A DNA stretch of 64,000 nucleotides from Inia geoffrensis (lineage: Eukaryota; Chordata; Mammalia; Artiodactyla; Iniidae). Each line of letters opens with the position of its first letter. The stretch's first letter is position 1. The stretch covers positions 496,001-560,000 of the forward strand of contig JAZAQT010000290.1 in assembly GCA_036417435.1 (NCBI GenBank), given 5' to 3'. The notes below the pieces were generated by a model that was given only the letters and a program-made list of their open reading frames with translations, did not search any database and was not told the origin of the DNA. Below are positions 62,052 to 64,000 of the stretch, piece after piece. The position numbers were made by a program, and so were the translations under genes.

Positions 62052-62533
62052 TTTGCTTATCTTACTGTGTTTGGGGTCCCCTTTTTTTTTTTTTTTTTTT
62101 TTTTTGCAGGCTACACGTTCGTAGTTCCCGTTGTTTTTGATGTCTGTCTCCAGTGGCTAAGGTTGGTCTAGTGGGTTGTGTATACTTCCTGGTGGAGGGG
62201 ACTAGTGCTTGTGTTCTGGTGGATGAGGCTGGATCTTGTCTCTCTAGTGGGCAGGTCCACGTCTGGTGGTGTGTTTTGGGGTGTCTCTGGACTTATTATG
62301 ATTTTAGGCAGCCTCTCTGTTAACGGGTGGGGTTGTGTTTCTGTTTTGCTAGTTGTTTGGCATAGGTTTTCCAGCAGTGTAGCTTGCTGGCCGTTGAGTG
62401 AAGCTGGGTGCTGGTGTTAAGGTGGAGATCCCTGGGAGATTTTCGCCGTTTGATATTATGTGGTGCTGGGAAATCTCTTGTGGACCAGTGTTCTGAAGTT
62501 GGCTCTCTCCCCTGAGAGGTAGAGTCCTGATTC

Positions 62534-62535
62534 CT
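62534..62535 (-). other. Candidate splice acceptor in the L1 5' UTR
   Basis: On the minus strand the sequence reads cttgctgctcctgccag/gaatc, a pyrimidine-rich tract and AG. Copy 1's 5' UTR gap ends exactly here. The matching donor would be right of 64,000. Confidence 0.6.
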
Positions 62536-62599
62536 GGCAGGAGCAGCAAGAACCTTTCATCCACACAGCTCAGATTAAAAGGGAGAGAAAGTAGAGAGA

Positions 62600-62765
62600 A
62601 TTAGTAGAAATAGGAAGATAGAAAGAAAGAAGGGAAGGAGGGAAGGAAGGAAGGAAGGGAGGAAGGAGGGAGGGAAGGAAGGAAGAAAGAAAGAAGAAGG
62701 AAAGAAGGCCCGAAGGAAAGAAAGGAGGGAGGGAGGAAGGGAGGAAGGAAGGAAGGAAAAAGGAC
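62600..62765 (+). repeat. GGAA/GAAA polypurine simple repeat
   Basis: About 165 bases of nearly pure purine on +, mixing ggaa, gaaa and ggga. It is a longer version of the ggggggaaggaaagaaag block found in each 5' UTR unit further right. Confidence 0.9.
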
Positions 62766-62789
62766 AGAAAGTAGATACAGTAAAATAGA

Positions 62790-62848
62790 ATGAAGTAAAG
62801 TATAATAAAGTTATTGAATTAAAACATAATTATTTATGGGAAAGAAGG

Positions 62849-62879
<31 letters not shown>

Positions 62880-64000
62880 ACGTATATAACCTTAGGACAA
62901 ATGTTGAAAGCCACGCTATACAGACAAAATCCTCCACTGAAGATTATACACACACCCTCAGAAAAGAGGTAAAGGGGAAAAAATCATAAATCTTGCTTTC
63001 AAAGACCACCTCCTCCACTTGGGATGATTCGTTGTATAAAGGGGGGAAGGAAAGAAAGACAGAGGGAAGGTAAAGTATAATAGAATTATTAAAATTAATT
63101 ATTAAGAAAGAAAATTTTTTTTCATATAGAAAAAAAAAGGAAAAAATAAGAAAGGAAAAAAAAAAAAAAAAGGACGGATATAACCTTAGGACAAATGTTG
63201 AAAGCCAAGCTATACAGACAAAATCCTACACTGAAGCTTACACACCCACCCTCGCGAAAAGAGGTAAAGGGGAAAAAATCATAAATCTTGCTTTCAAAGA
63301 CCACCTCCTCCACGTGGGATGATTCGTTGTATAAAGGGGGGAAGGAAAGAAAGAAAGAGGGAAGGTAAAGTATAATAGAATTATTAAAATTAATTATTAA
63401 GAAAAAAAAAGTTTTTCTTATAGAAAAAAAAGGAGGAAAAAAAAAAGAAAAAAAAAAAAGGACGGATATAACCTTAGGACAAATGTTGAAAGCCACGCTA
63501 TACAGACAAAATCCTACACTGAAGCTTACACATACACCCTCACGAGAAGAGGTAAAGGGGAAAAAAATCATAAATCTTGCTTTCAAAGACCACCTCCTCC
63601 ACTTGGGATGATTCGTTGTATAAAGGGGGGAAGGAAAGAAAGAAAGAGGGAAGGTAAAGTATAATAGAATTATTAAAATTAATTATTAAGAAAAGAAAGT
63701 TTTTCTTATAGAAAAAAAAGGAGAAAAAAAAAAAAGAAGAAAAAAAAAAAAGGACGGATATAACCTTAGGACAAATGTTGAAAGCCACGCTATACAGACA
63801 AAATCCTACACTGAAGCTTACACATACACCCTCACGAGAAGAGGTAAAGGGGAAAAAAATCATAAATCTTGCTTTCAAAGACCACCTCCTCCACTTGGGA
63901 TGATTCGTTGTATAAAGGGGGGAAGGAAAGAAAGAAAGAGGGAAGGTAAAGTATAATAGAATTATTAAAATTAATTATTAAGGAAAAAAAAATTTTCTTA
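62790..64000 (-). repeat. Tandem units of about 290 bp in the L1 5' UTR
   Basis: The landmark accttaggacaaatgttgaa occurs at 62,889, 63,183, 63,471 and 63,763, spacings of 294, 288 and 292 bp. Each unit has a poly-A stretch, ggacg(g/t)atata, a conserved block through gggatgattcgttgtat, a purine block, and an AT-rich block (attattaaaattaattatta). Length differences lie in the A-runs. At least four units are present and the array crosses the window edge. Antisense open frames here (63,122-63,586 and 63,540-63,878) come from the repeat. Confidence 0.92.

Larger units (their letters stand above)
56894..64000 (-). mobile_element. L1 copy 2: LINE-1 running off the right edge
   Basis: At least 7.1 kb on the minus strand. 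A T-run at 56,894-56,905 is the A-tail; then come the 3' UTR, ORF2 (57,270-61,087), a 58-bp spacer, ORF1 (61,146-62,051) and a long 5' UTR that is still going at 64,000. It is about 99% identical in protein to L1 copy 1, so both belong to one young subfamily. The other end and the target duplication lie outside the window. Confidence 0.9.
62052..64000 (-). promoter_or_regulatory. L1 copy 2 5' UTR (incomplete)
   Basis: The 5' UTR matches copy 1 up to 62,535, then continues into sequence copy 1 lacks. From memory, ggcaggagcagcaagaacc followed by aaagggagag, GGAA-rich, poly-A and gggatgattcgttgt blocks belongs to long cetartiodactyl L1 5' UTRs, so this is the same element and not flanking DNA. 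A T-run at 62,083-62,105 near ORF1 is shared with copy 1. Confidence 0.75.

Noticed and set aside
62535..64000. L1 copy 2 ends at 62,535 as a 5' truncation, with unrelated flank beyond
   Set aside because: The sequence beyond fits the long 5' UTR of this type of L1 (from memory), and the divergence from copy 1 falls on a splice acceptor, so copy 1 is the shortened one.

Overview
The window looks like satellite-rich heterochromatic DNA from a mammalian chromosome, with no host protein-coding gene that I can support. Two young LINE-1 elements of a cetartiodactyl type, a mariner-like palindromic MITE, and a tandem repeat of about 1.74 kb point to a whale or dolphin. The 1.74 kb length is close to what I remember for the common cetacean satellite. 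That is memory, not a search, so the organism call is an inference.

Region 1 (1-25,054) is one continuous array of 168-bp monomers made of degenerate TTAGGG hexamers (168 = 28 x 6). Eight monomer types, which I call A to H, form a higher-order repeat of about 1,344 bp. Unequal exchange has shuffled it into runs of 3 to 17 monomers and left several near-identical tandem duplications. The very long RV-, LT- and PN-rich open frames here come from the monomer length being divisible by three; they are not genes.

Region 2 (25,055-56,880) is a second tandem array with a unit of about 1.74 kb. Each unit is mostly an old, diverged L1 3' end (3' UTR plus the end of ORF2, minus strand) interrupted by a 72-bp palindrome that resembles a mariner-derived MITE; ten palindromes are present. 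A larger segment of about 10 kb, containing satellite, a broken ERV1 pol fragment and L1 fragments, occurs twice in tandem (25,052-42,018 and 42,019-52,426). The first copy also carries a 7.1-kb L1 insertion that the second lacks, so the second copy preserves the empty site.

Region 3 is the two young L1s, both on the minus strand. L1 copy 1 (27,947-35,031) has a 15-bp target duplication, two A-tails that enclose about 1.08 kb of probable 3' transduced DNA, a 5' UTR gap that coincides with a splice acceptor, and about 195 bp of LTR-like sequence ahead of its 5' end. Together these suggest retrotransposition of an LTR-initiated, spliced, read-through L1 transcript. L1 copy 2 (56,894 to the right edge) has an intact ORF1, a one-base frameshift in ORF2, and a long 5' UTR with tandem units of about 290 bp that runs off the window.

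The regions relate through repeat dynamics and not through gene function: telomere-like and L1-derived satellites side by side, tandem duplication, and later L1 insertion into the satellite.
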